This document shows positions 48,301-59,119 of a stretch of DNA of 64,000 bases, one piece after another. How positions within the stretch are numbered: the stretch's first letter is position 1; every line of letters begins with the position of its first letter. Source of the DNA: Datura wrightii (taxonomy: Eukaryota; Streptophyta; Magnoliopsida; Solanales; Solanaceae); the NCBI GenBank assembly GCA_035772735.1, contig JASDFA010000004.1:22719501-22783500 (forward strand), written 5' to 3'. The notes under the pieces were generated by a model that saw only the letters and a list, made by a program, of their open reading frames with translations, was not told where the DNA came from and made no database searches. Made by a program: the position numbers and the translations under genes.

Positions 48301-48559
48301 ATATTTCCCCCTTGGGAACATTCGTCCTCGAATATGGGTAAACATATTGAATAACTGGGGAAAGGACCTGCCATCCCAAATACTGAATACCTAAAGCTGA
48401 AAACTATCAGAGTGACTAACTCCGGACTGAAACACTTGACTGAACTGAATTCATGAATCATACATATATGCATTGACATACAGGAAATTAAGAGACATGA
48501 TCTAGACATTAAACTAAATAAAGTACCAAGTAGGAAACTGTACCTCAAGCTGAAACTAA
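48301..48559 (-). other. B1 polypurine tract and 3' untranslated region
   Basis: The - strand of 48301-48316 reads CCCAAGGGGGAAATAT next to the LTR, preceded by GAGGACGAATGTT. The rest resembles 13600-13720 of B3 and is non-coding. Confidence 0.75.
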
Positions 48560-49826
48560 GTCAGAAGGGAAAAGGTGGGGTTATTTGGCCATCATATCTA
48601 CTTTAGCTTCTCACATAGCTCCCTCAACATGTTGATTCCTCCATAAAACCTTTACTAAAGCTACCTCTTTTTTCCTCAACTTTCGAACCTGACGATCAAT
48701 AATTTCAAATGGTACCTCCTCATAGCTAAGGCTATCCTTCACACCTATGCTCTCCACCGGAACAACTAAAGTCGGGTCACCAATGCACTTCTTCAAAAGA
48801 GAAACATGAAAAACTAGATGTACTAAAGCCAACTCTGAGGGCAATTCTAATTTATAGGCCACCTTGCCAATGCGTCTCACAATCCTGTATGGGCCAACAT
48901 AGCGAGGACTAAGCTCTTTCTTCCCAAATCTCATAACTCCTTTCATGGGAGACACCTTCAGAAACACCCAATTATCAACTTCAAACTCAAGTTCTCTCCT
49001 CCTCACATCCGCATAGGATTTTTGATAATTCTGAGTTGTTTTCAACCTCTCCCTTATAAGCTGAACTTTCTCCATAGCCTCATGAACTGAATCTGGCCCT
49101 ATCAACGTAGCCTCACCTACTTTAAACCCACCAATAGGCTGTCTACATCTCGGCCCATAAAGAGCCTCAAATCGAGTCATCTGAATGCTGGAGTGGTAAC
49201 TGTTTGTTGTAAGCAAACTCGATAAGAGGTAAATGGTCGTCCCAACTACCTTTGAAATAAATTACACATGCTCTTAACAAATCCTCAAGAGTCTAAATAG
49301 TCCGCTCAGCCTGACCATCCATCTGCAGGTGAAACGTTGTGCTAAGCTTGACCTGAGTACCAAGTCCCTTCTGAAAAGACTTCCAAAATTGCAAGGTAAA
49401 TTAAGTACCTCTATCTAATATGATGGACAAAGGAACTCCATGCAACCAAACCAATTCCTGAATGTACAATCTGGTGTAATCCTCTGTTGAATCAGTGTTT
49501 TGATCGGTAGAAAATGATCTGCTTTAGTCAACCTGTCCGTAATCATCTAAATAGAGTCATACTATAGGCGAGTATGAGGCAACCCTGTAATGAAGTCCAT
49601 GTTGATTTCTTCCCACTTCTATGTAGGGATACTAATGTCTTGAGGCATACCTCCAATTCTTTGATGCTCAACTTTCACTTGTTGACAATTAAGACACTTA
49701 ACCACAAACTCCGCGGTGTCCTTCTTCATGTCGTTCCACTAATAGACTTCCCGTAGGTCACGATACATCTTGGTGGAACTAGAATGTATAGAATATCGGG
49801 AACCATAAGTCAATGCACATCCTTCA
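48560..49826 (-). pseudogene. B1 integrase pseudogene
   Basis: In reading order come KMYRDLREVY and CLNCQQVKVEHQR (zinc-binding part, near 49700-49780). The core follows with NMDFITGLPHTR (first catalytic Asp, near 49600), TDRLTKADHF and LDRGT (second Asp region, near 49430). Then DDHLPLIEFAYN, a one-base insertion near 49195, NSYHSSIQMTRFEALYGPRC, the GDxVFLKVSPMKG-like block, and HLVFHVSLLKKCIGDPTLV. The chromodomain-like end is VKVLWRNQ, with EAKVDMMAK and PHLF past two stops. It would insert the cDNA. The last 201 codons are open; the rest has at least six stops. Confidence 0.9.
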
Positions 49827-51135
49827 CTAACTCCTTCCTTTCCTCCTCCCATGAGACACACTCTCCATGGATAAACTACTAAGAGCATCCACCACTACAT
49901 TAGCCTTGCCCTGATGATAAAGGACACTCATTTCATAGTCCTTGAGAAGATCTAACCACCTCCTTGGTCGCAAATTCAGATCCTTCTGTGTAAATACGTA
50001 CTGAAGACTCTTGTAGTCAGTAAACACATCCACATGGAACCTATACAAATAGTGACTCCAAATCTTCAATGCAAATACCACTTCTGCCAATTCCAAGTCA
50101 TGTGTTGGGCAATTCTTCTCTTGAGTTTTAAGTTGTCGGGAGGCATACGCAATGACTTTGCCATGCTACATCAACACACAACCAAGACAAACCCTTGAAG
50201 CATCACAATATACCACAAATCCATTTGTACCCTCGGGTAAGGTAAATACTGGGCTGAAGTTAGACGAGTCTTTAACTCTCAAAAGCTCTTCTCATATGCA
50301 TCTAACCACTAAAATTTGACTTTCTTCTGCGTCAACATAGTCAAACTCGCTGCAATGGATGAAAATCCCTCAAAAAACCTTCAGTAGTAACCAGCTAAAT
50401 CGAAGAAACTCCTAATATCCGAAGGACTAACTAGTCTAGGCCAATTCTTCACAACTTCTATCTTTTGAGAGTCCACCTGCACACCCTAACTTGATACCAC
50501 ATGACACAAAAGTGCTACTGAGTCCAACCAAAACTTACACTTTTTGAATTTAGTAAACAATTGGTGATCCTTGAGAGTTTGTAGCACAATTCTCAAATGA
50601 GAGGCACGACCCTCCTCGCTCCTAGAGTACATGAGAATGTCATCTATGAACACAATCATGAACATGTCTAAATATGGCTTGAATACCCTGTTCATCAAAT
50701 CCATAAAAGTTGCAGGAGCATTCTTTAGTCCAAAAGACATAACTATAAACTCATTGTAACCATACCAAGTCCTGAAGGCTGTCTTCGGGAAGTCATTCTT
50801 CCTAACTCTGAGCTGTTGATAATTGGACCTGAGATCTATCTTTGAGAAGAACTTAACACCCTGAAGTTGATCAAACAAATCATTAATTCTAGGAAGAGGA
50901 TACTTGTTCTTGATGGTAACCTTGTTCAACGTCCGATAGTCAATGGACATATGAAGAGAACTAGTGCACCCGATGGAGATTTTCCATGTTTGATGGAACC
51001 CTTGTTCAAGAGATTTTTTAGCTAATCTTTCAACTCTTTTAGCTTAGCTAGAGCTATTCTGTAAGGAGGAATATACATGGGTTGCATATCGGGAAGAAGG
51101 TCAATACCAAAGTAGATCTCTCGCTTAAGAGGGAC
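49827..51135 (-). pseudogene. B1 reverse transcriptase and RNase H
   Basis: The RT begins with VPLKREI and PMYIPPYRIALAKLKELK (near 51050-51130). DYRTLNKVTIKNKYPLPRIN follows, then FSKIDLRSNYQQLRV, TAFRTWYGYNEFIVMSFGL, NAPATFMDLMNRVF and the catalytic box VFIDDILMYS (near 50650). The connection domain is broken by stops (50100-50480). RNase H closes with FTDYKSLQYVFTQKDLNLR, RWLDLLKDYEMSVLYH and KANVVVDALS (49827-50096). This is the only RT seen in the window and its FIDD catalytic motif is intact. Confidence 0.93.
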
Positions 51136-51710
51136 TCAGGGTAAATCATCTGGGAACACCTCCGGATACTCACACACTATAGGAACTGACTGGAGAATTG
51201 AGTTCTCGGACGTAGAATCCTTAACCCGAACTAGATGGTACACATATCCCTTAGAGATCATCTTTCTTGACTTAAGGTAGAAAATAAAATGACCTGCAGG
51301 AACAACTAAACTACCTTTCCACTTTAGGACTAGTTCACCTAGAAATCGAAACTCTTCCGCACGAGTTCTACAATTCACGGAGGCATAAAATGCATGAAAC
51401 AAATCCATGCCAAAAATAGCAACAAAATCTATCATGTCTAACTCTACCAAATCTGCTGAGGTGACTTTTTGAAGAACTGTGACAGGGTAATTTTTTGCAT
51501 GCCCGTCGAGCTATAACTGAATCACCTACTAGAGTAGAGACTGAGAAAGTTCTGATAGGATTTCGGGACTGACTCCGAAACTACTAGCAACATAGGGTGT
51601 TACAAAAGATAAAGTAGCCCCTGGATCTAATAATGCATAAATATCAATATGGAATACTCATAACATACCAGTGACTACATCTGGGGAGACCTCCTACTCC
51701 TAACGAGACA
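51136..51710 (-). pseudogene. B1 aspartic protease
   Basis: ALLDPGATLSFVTPYVA (near 51620-51660) holds the Asp active-site triad in the DPGA form usual for chromoviruses. Two consecutive stops follow near 51525. Then comes an open stretch of 104 codons with DMIDFVAIFGMDL, VVPAGHFIFYLKSRK and PEVFPDDLP, the normal bridge to RT. Confidence 0.88.
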
Positions 51711-52704
51711 CTAGGGCATAAAACCTATTCTGGCGCTGACCACCACTTGCATTATTGGATGTACCCTATCGAGGAAGATGTGCTGCTAGAGCTGCTACTG
51801 AACTAGTAGCCTGAGTATGACCCCTGCCATCACCCTGCCTGGCCAAAGGACACTCCCGGCACATCTGCTCGGGTTTCCTACACCCAAAGCAAATATTTGA
51901 TCCGACTAAGCACTCTCCTATGTGGTTCTAACCATATTTTCTGCATACTGCAAAGGTGCGCTCTGCCGGCATGTTCCTCTATCCCCTCGAACCTGATGCC
52001 CTACTCCTATGATCACCTCTAGACTTGGATGGAACACTGGTTGATCACAACAGTGGGATCGATGACCTCTGGTTGAACTACTGACGATGTCCACCGCCTG
52101 ACCTCTGTTGGGAGAACCCAAAACTATCTGTCTTGGCCCTCTTAGCCTCTCTCTCCCTCTCGCTCAAATACACTGCCTCCATTTGTTGGGCATCTAAAAC
52201 TAATCGGAAGGAGTCGAGGTCTTGATGTAGCATAGGGTCCTTCAATCCTTGACCAAGTAGTCCGCTACCCCTTTCACAAATCTGCTCACCTGAGCCCTCT
52301 GATCAACCACCAGCTCTGGTGCATACCTAGATGAATGAGTGAACTCTAGAGCATACTTTTGAACCGTCATATTATTCTGTCTCAGATTCACAAACTCTTC
52401 TGCCTTGATTTCCCTCATATTTCGGGGAAAGAATCGATCCAAGATAGTGATAAGAAACTCATCCCAACCAATGGAACCTACTCTGACTCCCCATCCATCC
52501 TTCAACTGTTTGTAACAAATATAAGCAACCTCTTTCAATTGATAAGAGGCTAGGTCTACACACCCCTACCTCATCACTTCCATACCTGAATGATTTTCTG
52601 AATCTCCTTAATGAACTCATGTGGATCGTCGTCCACCCTCGACTCGAGAAACTTAGGGGGATTCATCTTGAGAAAGTCCCTGACTCTAGTCGTTGTCGTT
52701 CTCC
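51711..52704 (-). pseudogene. gag: B1 gag pseudogene, N-terminus lost
   Basis: In reading order: TRVRDFLKMNPPKFLESRVD and HEFIKEIQKI (52590-52704), a frameshift and stops near 52540-52575, then YKQLKDGWGVRVGSIGWDEF, VQKYALEFTHSSRYAPEL and DQRAQVSRFVKGVADYL. The zinc knuckle CFGCRKPEQMCREC (near 51880) has Gln where His is required. The sequence stops matching gag at 52704, where it switches without a gap to family C ORF2, so the first part of gag is gone. Confidence 0.88.
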
Positions 52705-53317
52705 ATGGTTGCCAAATAATTTGCATAGAACTCCCGGATGATTCTTGAAGTGTATCGGTCCGGAGCCCTAGCCATCCAATCAAATCCGTAGAAGTTGAAT
52801 ACCCATTTCATCTCCTCTACCTCGTTCAATAAATTTGTGAGGATCTACGACTCTTCTTGAATACTCCACCTAGGTTTATTCTTGGCGGTGAGAGCAATGC
52901 CCTGTTCATATATTTCCTGGGCTCCAGGTACTCTCCACTGGATGGTGCAGTTCTCCCTAAGTGGAGTCTTCTCCATCTTGGCATTTGGTGCCTCCTCCTT
53001 TGATCCAGACTCATTACTTGCATCTCCAAATTGGGCCTCCTTGGACCCCTCTTCTTTATTAGAGCCGCTTCCAGACTCTTAGGCTCTTTCCTCTACTCCC
53101 TCCTTAGAATGGGGAGCACTAGAAGATGTGGCAATGGTCGCCACAACCTGGGCTTTAGCCTTCGCTCTAGTGGTTCGATCTCATCAATATGCGAGGTATC
53201 GACCCTATATTCCTCTAATGAACCACTAGGGGAGTTTCCCTCTTGATTGAATTTGGAGGTCTCGTCAAGCAATGTCCTTTAAGCAGTTTCCTTAGATGCT
53301 TTACATTTTTGCGTCAT
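52705..53317 (-). pseudogene. C2 ORF2, first part
   Basis: It starts at ATGACGCAAAAA (53317), giving MTQKCKASKETA and then a stop. It continues as DETSKFNQEGNSPSGSLEEY and, after frameshifts, ALLSPPRIN-like and VEEMKWVFNFYGFDWMARAP with YTSRIIREFYANYLATME near 52705-52790. This is collinear with C1 16941-17580. The RLLPT core lies beyond the truncation. Confidence 0.8.
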
Positions 53318-53345
53318 TGTACCTGTGGATAAAAATGGTTAGAAT
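53318..53345 (-). promoter_or_regulatory. Putative splice acceptor before C2 ORF2
   Basis: On the - strand: CTAACC, TTTTTATCCACAG, then GTACAATG. It matches the C1 site at 16917-16940 and is the stronger of the two (CAG rather than TAG). Confidence 0.55.
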
Positions 53346-54796
53346 TCCAAATCTGACAAAAACAAATCAATAAAAATTCCTCTATAATTTAACATGGGTC
53401 ATCAGTATGGGTCGTACCTTGCAGGTACGATTCGTACTGAGACCCATAATATCTCAAGTTAATGTTACGCCTTTGAGGTACGATTCATACCATGAAGGTA
53501 CGGTCCGTACCATGAGTCGTATAAGGATGCCCCTTTAAAACAATTGTTCTGTATTTTTCCACGACTCATGTTATGACCCGCAAGTCAATTTCACGAGTCG
53601 TAGGAAGGATCATATTGTCACTTGTGGACTTAACCCTTTTCAGATTCTTGGTACGACTTCTAGGTACGACTCGTAGCAGTAAAATATGAGCCGTACTAGG
53701 ATTCGTACCTTGTGATTGTTACAAATTTGGCTTGGGACAGTCCCAATGAGCCATCCTACGAGTCATAGTATGAAACCACGAGTAGTAGGAAGACTTGTGA
53801 AGCCTATTCCTACCTTATTTTTTGTTCAGTTTGCAGGGGATTTCAATTTGGTGTAGGGTACTTAGAATTCCCCAAGTCCAGGAATGCATTTAACATGTTT
53901 TAGAATTACCCATTCCTCCCCTTTTTAATCACAACCCATAACTCAATTTGAACATTCCAATGTGCGATTTTGTTTACAAGTTCAAGCCCCTACCTAGTCG
54001 CACACACTTTGTTCACACCCCTAGTCATTGTCCTTAATTAATTTAACAAGCACTGAGAGGAATCTCAGGGATTAAGCAGGTTTGTATTGAGCACACAAGT
54101 CATATTTATCAAATTCAAAGAAATACACTTACTTGATAACTGCTTACTTTGACTGGAAATCAGAAACTAGGGTTGGAATTGGGATTCTCGGTGTAATCTG
54201 AGCAAGAACTTGCTCAATTAATATTTGATGTTGAGTTACGGGTGTGAGGGAGTCGTGAGTTTAGGTCGTGACTTCGGTTTTGATAGCGTGGGAGAAGGGT
54301 ATGAATTGTTTTGGGTTTAAATAGATTATTGGGTTGATTTGAAAATTCTAGGCCGAGTCAGGTAATTTTAAAATTTTTGACCCATCATGACTCTTACCAC
54401 GAGTCATAGGAAGGCCCTATGACTCTTCCATTGGACCCATAATAGAGATATTGAGAAACTTACATGTGGACCTATGAGCACATCTTACGATTCGTAATAT
54501 GGGGGTACAATTCGTACTATGACTCATAGGTCTTTCTTCAAAACTGGTCCATGCCTTTCATAGTTCACAGCCACGGTGAGTACTACGACCCGTATGATGA
54601 GGTAATGAGTCGTAGCACCAATCGTACCCTGAACTCATGCACTGAAATACATCTATGCTTCTTACCACAACTTGTTCTACGGCTCGTACAACAATCTTAT
54701 GAGTCGTACTAAGAACCGTAGCACCTGCCTGTTCAGCAATTTTTCTGCCACTTGTTTTTGTTTCCCCTGCACACTAAACACACATAAGTTAATTAA
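53346..54796 (-). other. C2 spacer rich in palindromic motifs
   Basis: Non-coding. Two motif clusters (53395-53800 and 54380-54720) of TACGACTCGTAGC and GAGTCGTACTAAG-like words flank a quieter block at 53810-54350, the same arrangement as C1 15716-16916. Confidence 0.7.
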
Positions 54797-54929
54797 CTTG
54801 GGTTGCCTTCCAAGAAGCACTTGATTTAACGTCGCAGCACGACGTAGGTGGTTCGGTTACTCAAAGTTCACTAAACAACCACTTGGGTTGCCTCCCAAGC
54901 AGCGTCTGATTTAATGTCGCGGCATGACA
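54797..54929 (-). repeat. Two copies of the post-protease hairpin module (C2)
   Basis: Copy one: CTTGGGTTGCCTTCCAAG (54797-54814) and CGTCG-CAGCA-CGACG (54830-54844). Copy two: CTTGGG-TTGCCT-CCCAAG (54882-54899) and TGTCG-CGGCA-TGACA (54915-54929). In copy two the outer C-G pair of the second hairpin is T-A, so pairing is kept. Confidence 0.85.
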
Positions 54930-55013
54930 TAAGTCTCTTGATTACTCAGACTTCATCAAGGAACTCGGATTCATCCTCTATTGCTGAGACAACCCTGTAT
55001 TCCTTCGCCTGCT

Positions 55014-55430
55014 TCATTGACGGTATACATTGAAGGTGACCTCTTCTTTATTGAGTCTGAACTTCAGCTGGACAGCCTCCACGTCTACTAAGGTTCTCTC
55101 AGTGGCAAGGAATGGCCGCCCTAAAATGATGGGGACCTCAAAATCAACCTCGCAATCAAGGATCACAAAGTCCGCTGGGAATATGAATCTATCATCTTTA
55201 ACAAGCACATTGAACAGGATCCCCACAGGTTTCTTCACAGTTCTGTCGGCCATCAATAGTCGCATGGTAGTCGGTGTGGGGGCTCGCAAGCCCAGCTGCT
55301 TAAACACAGCCAACGACATTATATTGATGCTTTCTCCTAAGTCTCATAGTGCCCTTGAAAACTCAACATCGCCAATTGTGCATGGAATAGTGAAGGCACC
55401 TGGATCTTCCTTCTTCTAGGCCAGGACCTA
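55014..55430 (-). pseudogene. C2 aspartic protease domain
   Basis: DLGESINIMSLAVFKQLGLR holds the active-site Asp with a stop directly before it (near 55350). It is followed by LMADRTVKKPVGILFNVLVK, DDRFIFPADFVILDCEVDFE and PIILGRPFLATERTLVDV, ending NVYRQ at 55014. From the first Met onward it is an open stretch of 101 codons, better preserved than C1. It would process the gag polyprotein. Confidence 0.9.
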
Positions 55431-57412
55431 TGAGGCTATAGCACTACAATGATGCACATTATCCACAAGCTCATAGCTTAAGGACCTCTTCTTCTTGACA
55501 AGGTCCTTCATAAACTTGGCATATCCCGACATCTGTTCTAATTCCTCGGGTAATGGTATGTTTACAGACAACTGTTTAAGCATTGACAAGAATTTCTGAA
55601 ACTTACCATTTTTTCCTTCTTCTTCATTCTGTAAGGGAATGACAGCGGTGGTCGTGGAATAGCCTTGTAAATTTGTGTAGCTCCTTGCTTTTCTTCTTTT
55701 CAACTTCAGGCTCATTTTCAGCATTTGGAGTCTCAATCAACTCATCATCCTCATTATGCTCCTTCCCAGCAACACCTTCTTCATCATCAATCACGATTTC
55801 TTTCTTTGTTTCAACTATAACCGGCAGAGGGGGATCAACCATGGACTTTCCACTCCTAGTCATCACAGCCATGCAGTGGTCATCATTCTTTGGATTTTGG
55901 GCGATGTTTCTAGGTAGTGTATCTTTTTGCCTAGGGTTCATAGATGCTGACATTTTCCTTAGTTGTTGTTCGGTCTGCTTGATAGTCGTAGTATGTGACT
56001 CCACTCTCTAACCCATGCTCGATATTACTACGGATGTCTTTCAGCTGATCATCTATGCATCTCATCTTCTTTAGCATCTCAGCCATCATGCTCTCTAACT
56101 TTGATTGTCCATCCTCCCCCTTACGTGCATTAGGAGGCACGTACAATCCAGCTCGGTCGTTGCGGTAACTATCAATCTTATCCAATCTCCCTCACGCTTA
56201 CGACCTCGTCTTCTATCTCTGTACCGATTTAGGTTGTAATTGTCTCTGTATTGGTTCCGACCTTGGTTTCTAGAACCTTGGTGCCAAGTGTCTTGTCCAG
56301 ACCCTTGGGCATTGGTTCGAAAACCCGCCACCTACCTCCTCCTCAAAATCTGAGTGGTCCAGCCCTAGCTCCTGTCCCTATGTCCCCACTGTGTTAACCT
56401 TTCTAGGTCCAGCTCCGATGATGTGCTTAGTAAGCAAGTCCAATGATGTGTGTACATGAGCCAATTATTGGTCACTTTCTTCCTCCTTCCTTCGTTGGTC
56501 TGTAGTCAAACCAACAACATATGTACCAGTAGCTTCTTCTACTTCCAAGGTGTGCCATGCTCTGTTTGTCTTGGTTACTCTGTCTAGAATTGTGGACGCT
56601 TGCTCCCAAGTGTGGCTCATCAGTGCTCCTCCCACCACTGTGTCTACTACTTCTTTTGTATTGTTGTTAAATGATCTATATACAATCTCCAATAGACTGT
56701 CATCAGGAATTTTGTGGTTTGGGCACTTGGTCAACTCCTTCTTGAACCTCACCTAGGTTTCATGAAGTGCCTCAGTCTTCAGTTGTTGGAAATTATAGAT
56801 TTCATCTTTAAACTGCAGCATCCTGGAGAGTAGAAAGAATCTCTCTAAGAAAGCTTGTTTGAGCTCCCTCTAGTTGGTAATGGAGTTGTTGGGAAACCCT
56901 GATAACCATAATGTGGCTTCCCCAGACAGAGAAAAGGGGAAGAGTCTTAGCTGTATAGTATCCTAGCTGACTCTGGGCAACCTGTACACCTTGTATATTC
57001 CAACAAAGTTCATCAGGTGCAGGTTAGTATCATTAGCTACATGAACATTAAATGCCCCTTTCATGTTCAATAATTGGATCATGGTACTAGAGATGTCAAA
57101 TTTTTCTCCAGCAAGCAATCGTGGTATAGCTCCGGCTGATCTGACTTCATCAATGTCCGGATAATCTTCATCAAAGAACTGAGGGGCTTATATTTTACCT
57201 CTGTTGCCCCTTCCATGGTGACTAGAATTAACAACCTCATCTCCAGCATTCTCCGTATCCATAAGTGCAGCTTGCCGAGCTATCTCGGCTTGCCTAGCTT
57301 CTTCAGCAATACGGGCATCTCTCTGCTCTTGGTTCTCCATATTTCGTAGTGTTCTTTCGAGTTTGAGATCCAATGTAATTAGGGGTTTTCCACTATGACG
57401 AGTACTTGGCAT
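55431..57412 (-). pseudogene. gag: C2 gag pseudogene (Athila-like)
   Basis: It starts MPSTRHSGKPLITLDLK at 57412, about 105 bases after the primer site, with an Ala/Arg-rich helix (NQEQRDARIAEEARQAEIAR). The gag core shows LRLFPFSLSGEATLWLSGFP, LKQAFLERFFLLSRM, YNFQQLKTEALHET and RFKKELTKCPNHKIPDDSL (56700-56950). The linker MTRSGKSMVDPPL (55860) and QMSGYAKFMKDLVKKKRSLS (55480-55540) follow. Stops are few (for example TGG to TAG near 56755) and two or three frameshifts separate open stretches. It is the largest recognisable coding remnant of the Athila-like group here. Confidence 0.9.
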
Positions 57413-57517
57413 TCACCAAGCGACAACATGCGGATATCCAAAAACAAAAAGAAAACGTAATTTAGGAAATAACAACCAAAACTCAAATACAAGTAATTAA
57501 TCTAATCTTAGCCATAT

Positions 57518-57535
57518 TCTCCAACAATAGCACCA
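57518..57535 (-). other. Decayed primer site of C2 (tRNA-Asp type)
   Basis: The - strand reads TGGTGCTATTGTTGGAGA right after the LTR end. Compared with the tRNA-Asp primer site in D1, most differences are C to T or G to A, as expected from cytosine deamination. Confidence 0.65.
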
Positions 57536-57539
57536 CTTT

Positions 57540-59013
57540 TGATAATGCTCAAACTCACACTTCCTGACAAAATATGAATCGAACATTTTCAATAAATAAC
57601 CCAACTAAGAGGTTAAGGTCGACCTATAGGGAATAGGTTAAGATCTAGACTAATGTTGATAATTAAACTTGTTGGTGAGTTATCTCCAAATTGGGGGTTT
57701 TAAAGAAAATAATATTAAAACCAAATTATATTTGTTATTTAAATTAAGATTTTAAACCAACTAAGGTAAGTGTTCTCCATGGGTTCATAACTATTTCAGG
57801 TATATACACGTGATCAATCCCAATGCTTACTTGTAGAACTGATATTTAGGGTTCATCCAAACGACTGGTGCATCCCCATTGGATGACTATACTCAATCAC
57901 TGATTCAAGTCTCATGAGCGATTTCAAACTAACCATTATCAATATGTTTCGAATTTAACTCTCCTGCGACCACAGCTCAAGTTAATATAATGATCATAAA
58001 GACCAAGGCTTTATTGTGATTCTCTTTTCCTAATCTCTACTTCTCTAGGTTCAAGCAAGTAAAGAATTCGGGCAAGTCCTAGCATTGTACATTGTTAAGA
58101 AATGTTTAAGGATGAAGAGAATACAATACAAGCGTTTAGGATTGGTTTTGAATCACTTTTGTGTAACCCAATTTCGTTAATCCACCATGGTTCCCAAAAG
58201 ACCTAGTTGTGGAGGTTTTAGCCTCTCATGGTTGTAAGATTACAATTTGCATTCATAGACAAACACATAATTAAATACTTATAGCAATAATTGGAAGAAA
58301 AATCAGATCTAAATATCAAAAAACAATCTCAAGAACAATGTAGAAATTCAAGAATTTGATCCTAAGAATTGCTCTTCAAAACTTGATAAAAATTCACAAA
58401 TAATATTCTTCACATAGCTACTACTTTGTTTTTATGTTCTCTGACGAAAATAAAACATAAAAGCTATTTATACAGATATTAGAAACCTTTTTCTAAGCTA
58501 ACAGGGAATTTTCCATATCTGGCGCCAACTATGTCACGACTGGACCTACTGAGATCTGGTATGACTCGTACCACAGTCCTATGAGTCGTACAATGCATCC
58601 GTGATTTGGCCATGATAACTCTGACATCTTCTAAAATTTTCCACGAGTGTTGTGGTACGCCACATACCTTCCTCCTACAACTCATACTGTTTGTTGTGTC
58701 TGAAGTTCTGTCAAGTATTGAAGAATCTTCTGAAGTCCAGCACAGCTCATGGTACGAGTCGTATATTGGTGCTACAATCCATGAGTCCATCTGTACCAAG
58801 AGACTGCCTTTGTGCAATTTTCTCTGAACAATTCCACGACTCTAGTTATGGCTCGTACTGAGAGTCATATGTTGCCTTCCTCTTAATTCAGCCTTCTGTC
58901 TTTGACCATGGTTCTCAATACGGCTCGTACAATCAAGTTATGGCTCGTACTGAGACTTGTACTTGGCTTTTTTTATGCATTTTAAGCTACTTTTGCACAT
59001 ATTTTCTCCAACA
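57540..59013 (-). repeat. C2 5' LTR
   Basis: In the sense strand it starts TGTTGGAGAAAATATG (59013) and ends TTTGAGCATTATCA (57540), 1474 bp, with TATAAATA at 58472-58465. The end is fixed by the adjoining primer site and by identity to the C1 LTR end at 45761. The start is less sure; it is the TG after CAGGGAAAATAAG. The site that A- hit in C1 is intact here (57953-57957). Confidence 0.75.
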
Positions 59014-59119
59014 CTTATTTTCCCTGAAATCAAAGTGAAAGTTCCTCATATCCATATAAACATACCTAAGTCCATGCTATTTTCTCAGTTTTAAGCGTTG
59101 AAAGTGTTGTAAATTCATA
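59014..59119. other. Orphan 106 bases between C2 and B1 LTR
   Basis: This short block matches neither the C LTR nor the B LTR by eye. It may be the remains of B1 DNA upstream of C2, or filler gained during the deletion that removed the B1 gag start, primer site and LTR edge. Confidence 0.4.

Larger units (their letters stand above)
52705..59013 (-). mobile_element. C2 element, truncated at its 3' side
   Basis: On the - strand it reads 5' LTR (59013-57540), primer site, gag (57412-55430), protease (55430-55014), two hairpin modules (54929-54797), motif-rich spacer, splice-acceptor-like site and ORF2 up to 52705, where it is cut. The 3' half of ORF2, the 3' region and the 3' LTR are absent. 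It is the best preserved C copy and the reference for the family layout. No RT or integrase lies between protease and ORF2. Confidence 0.85.

Noticed and set aside
49574..49756. 60-codon ORF on +
   Set aside because: It is antisense to the integrase core of B1.
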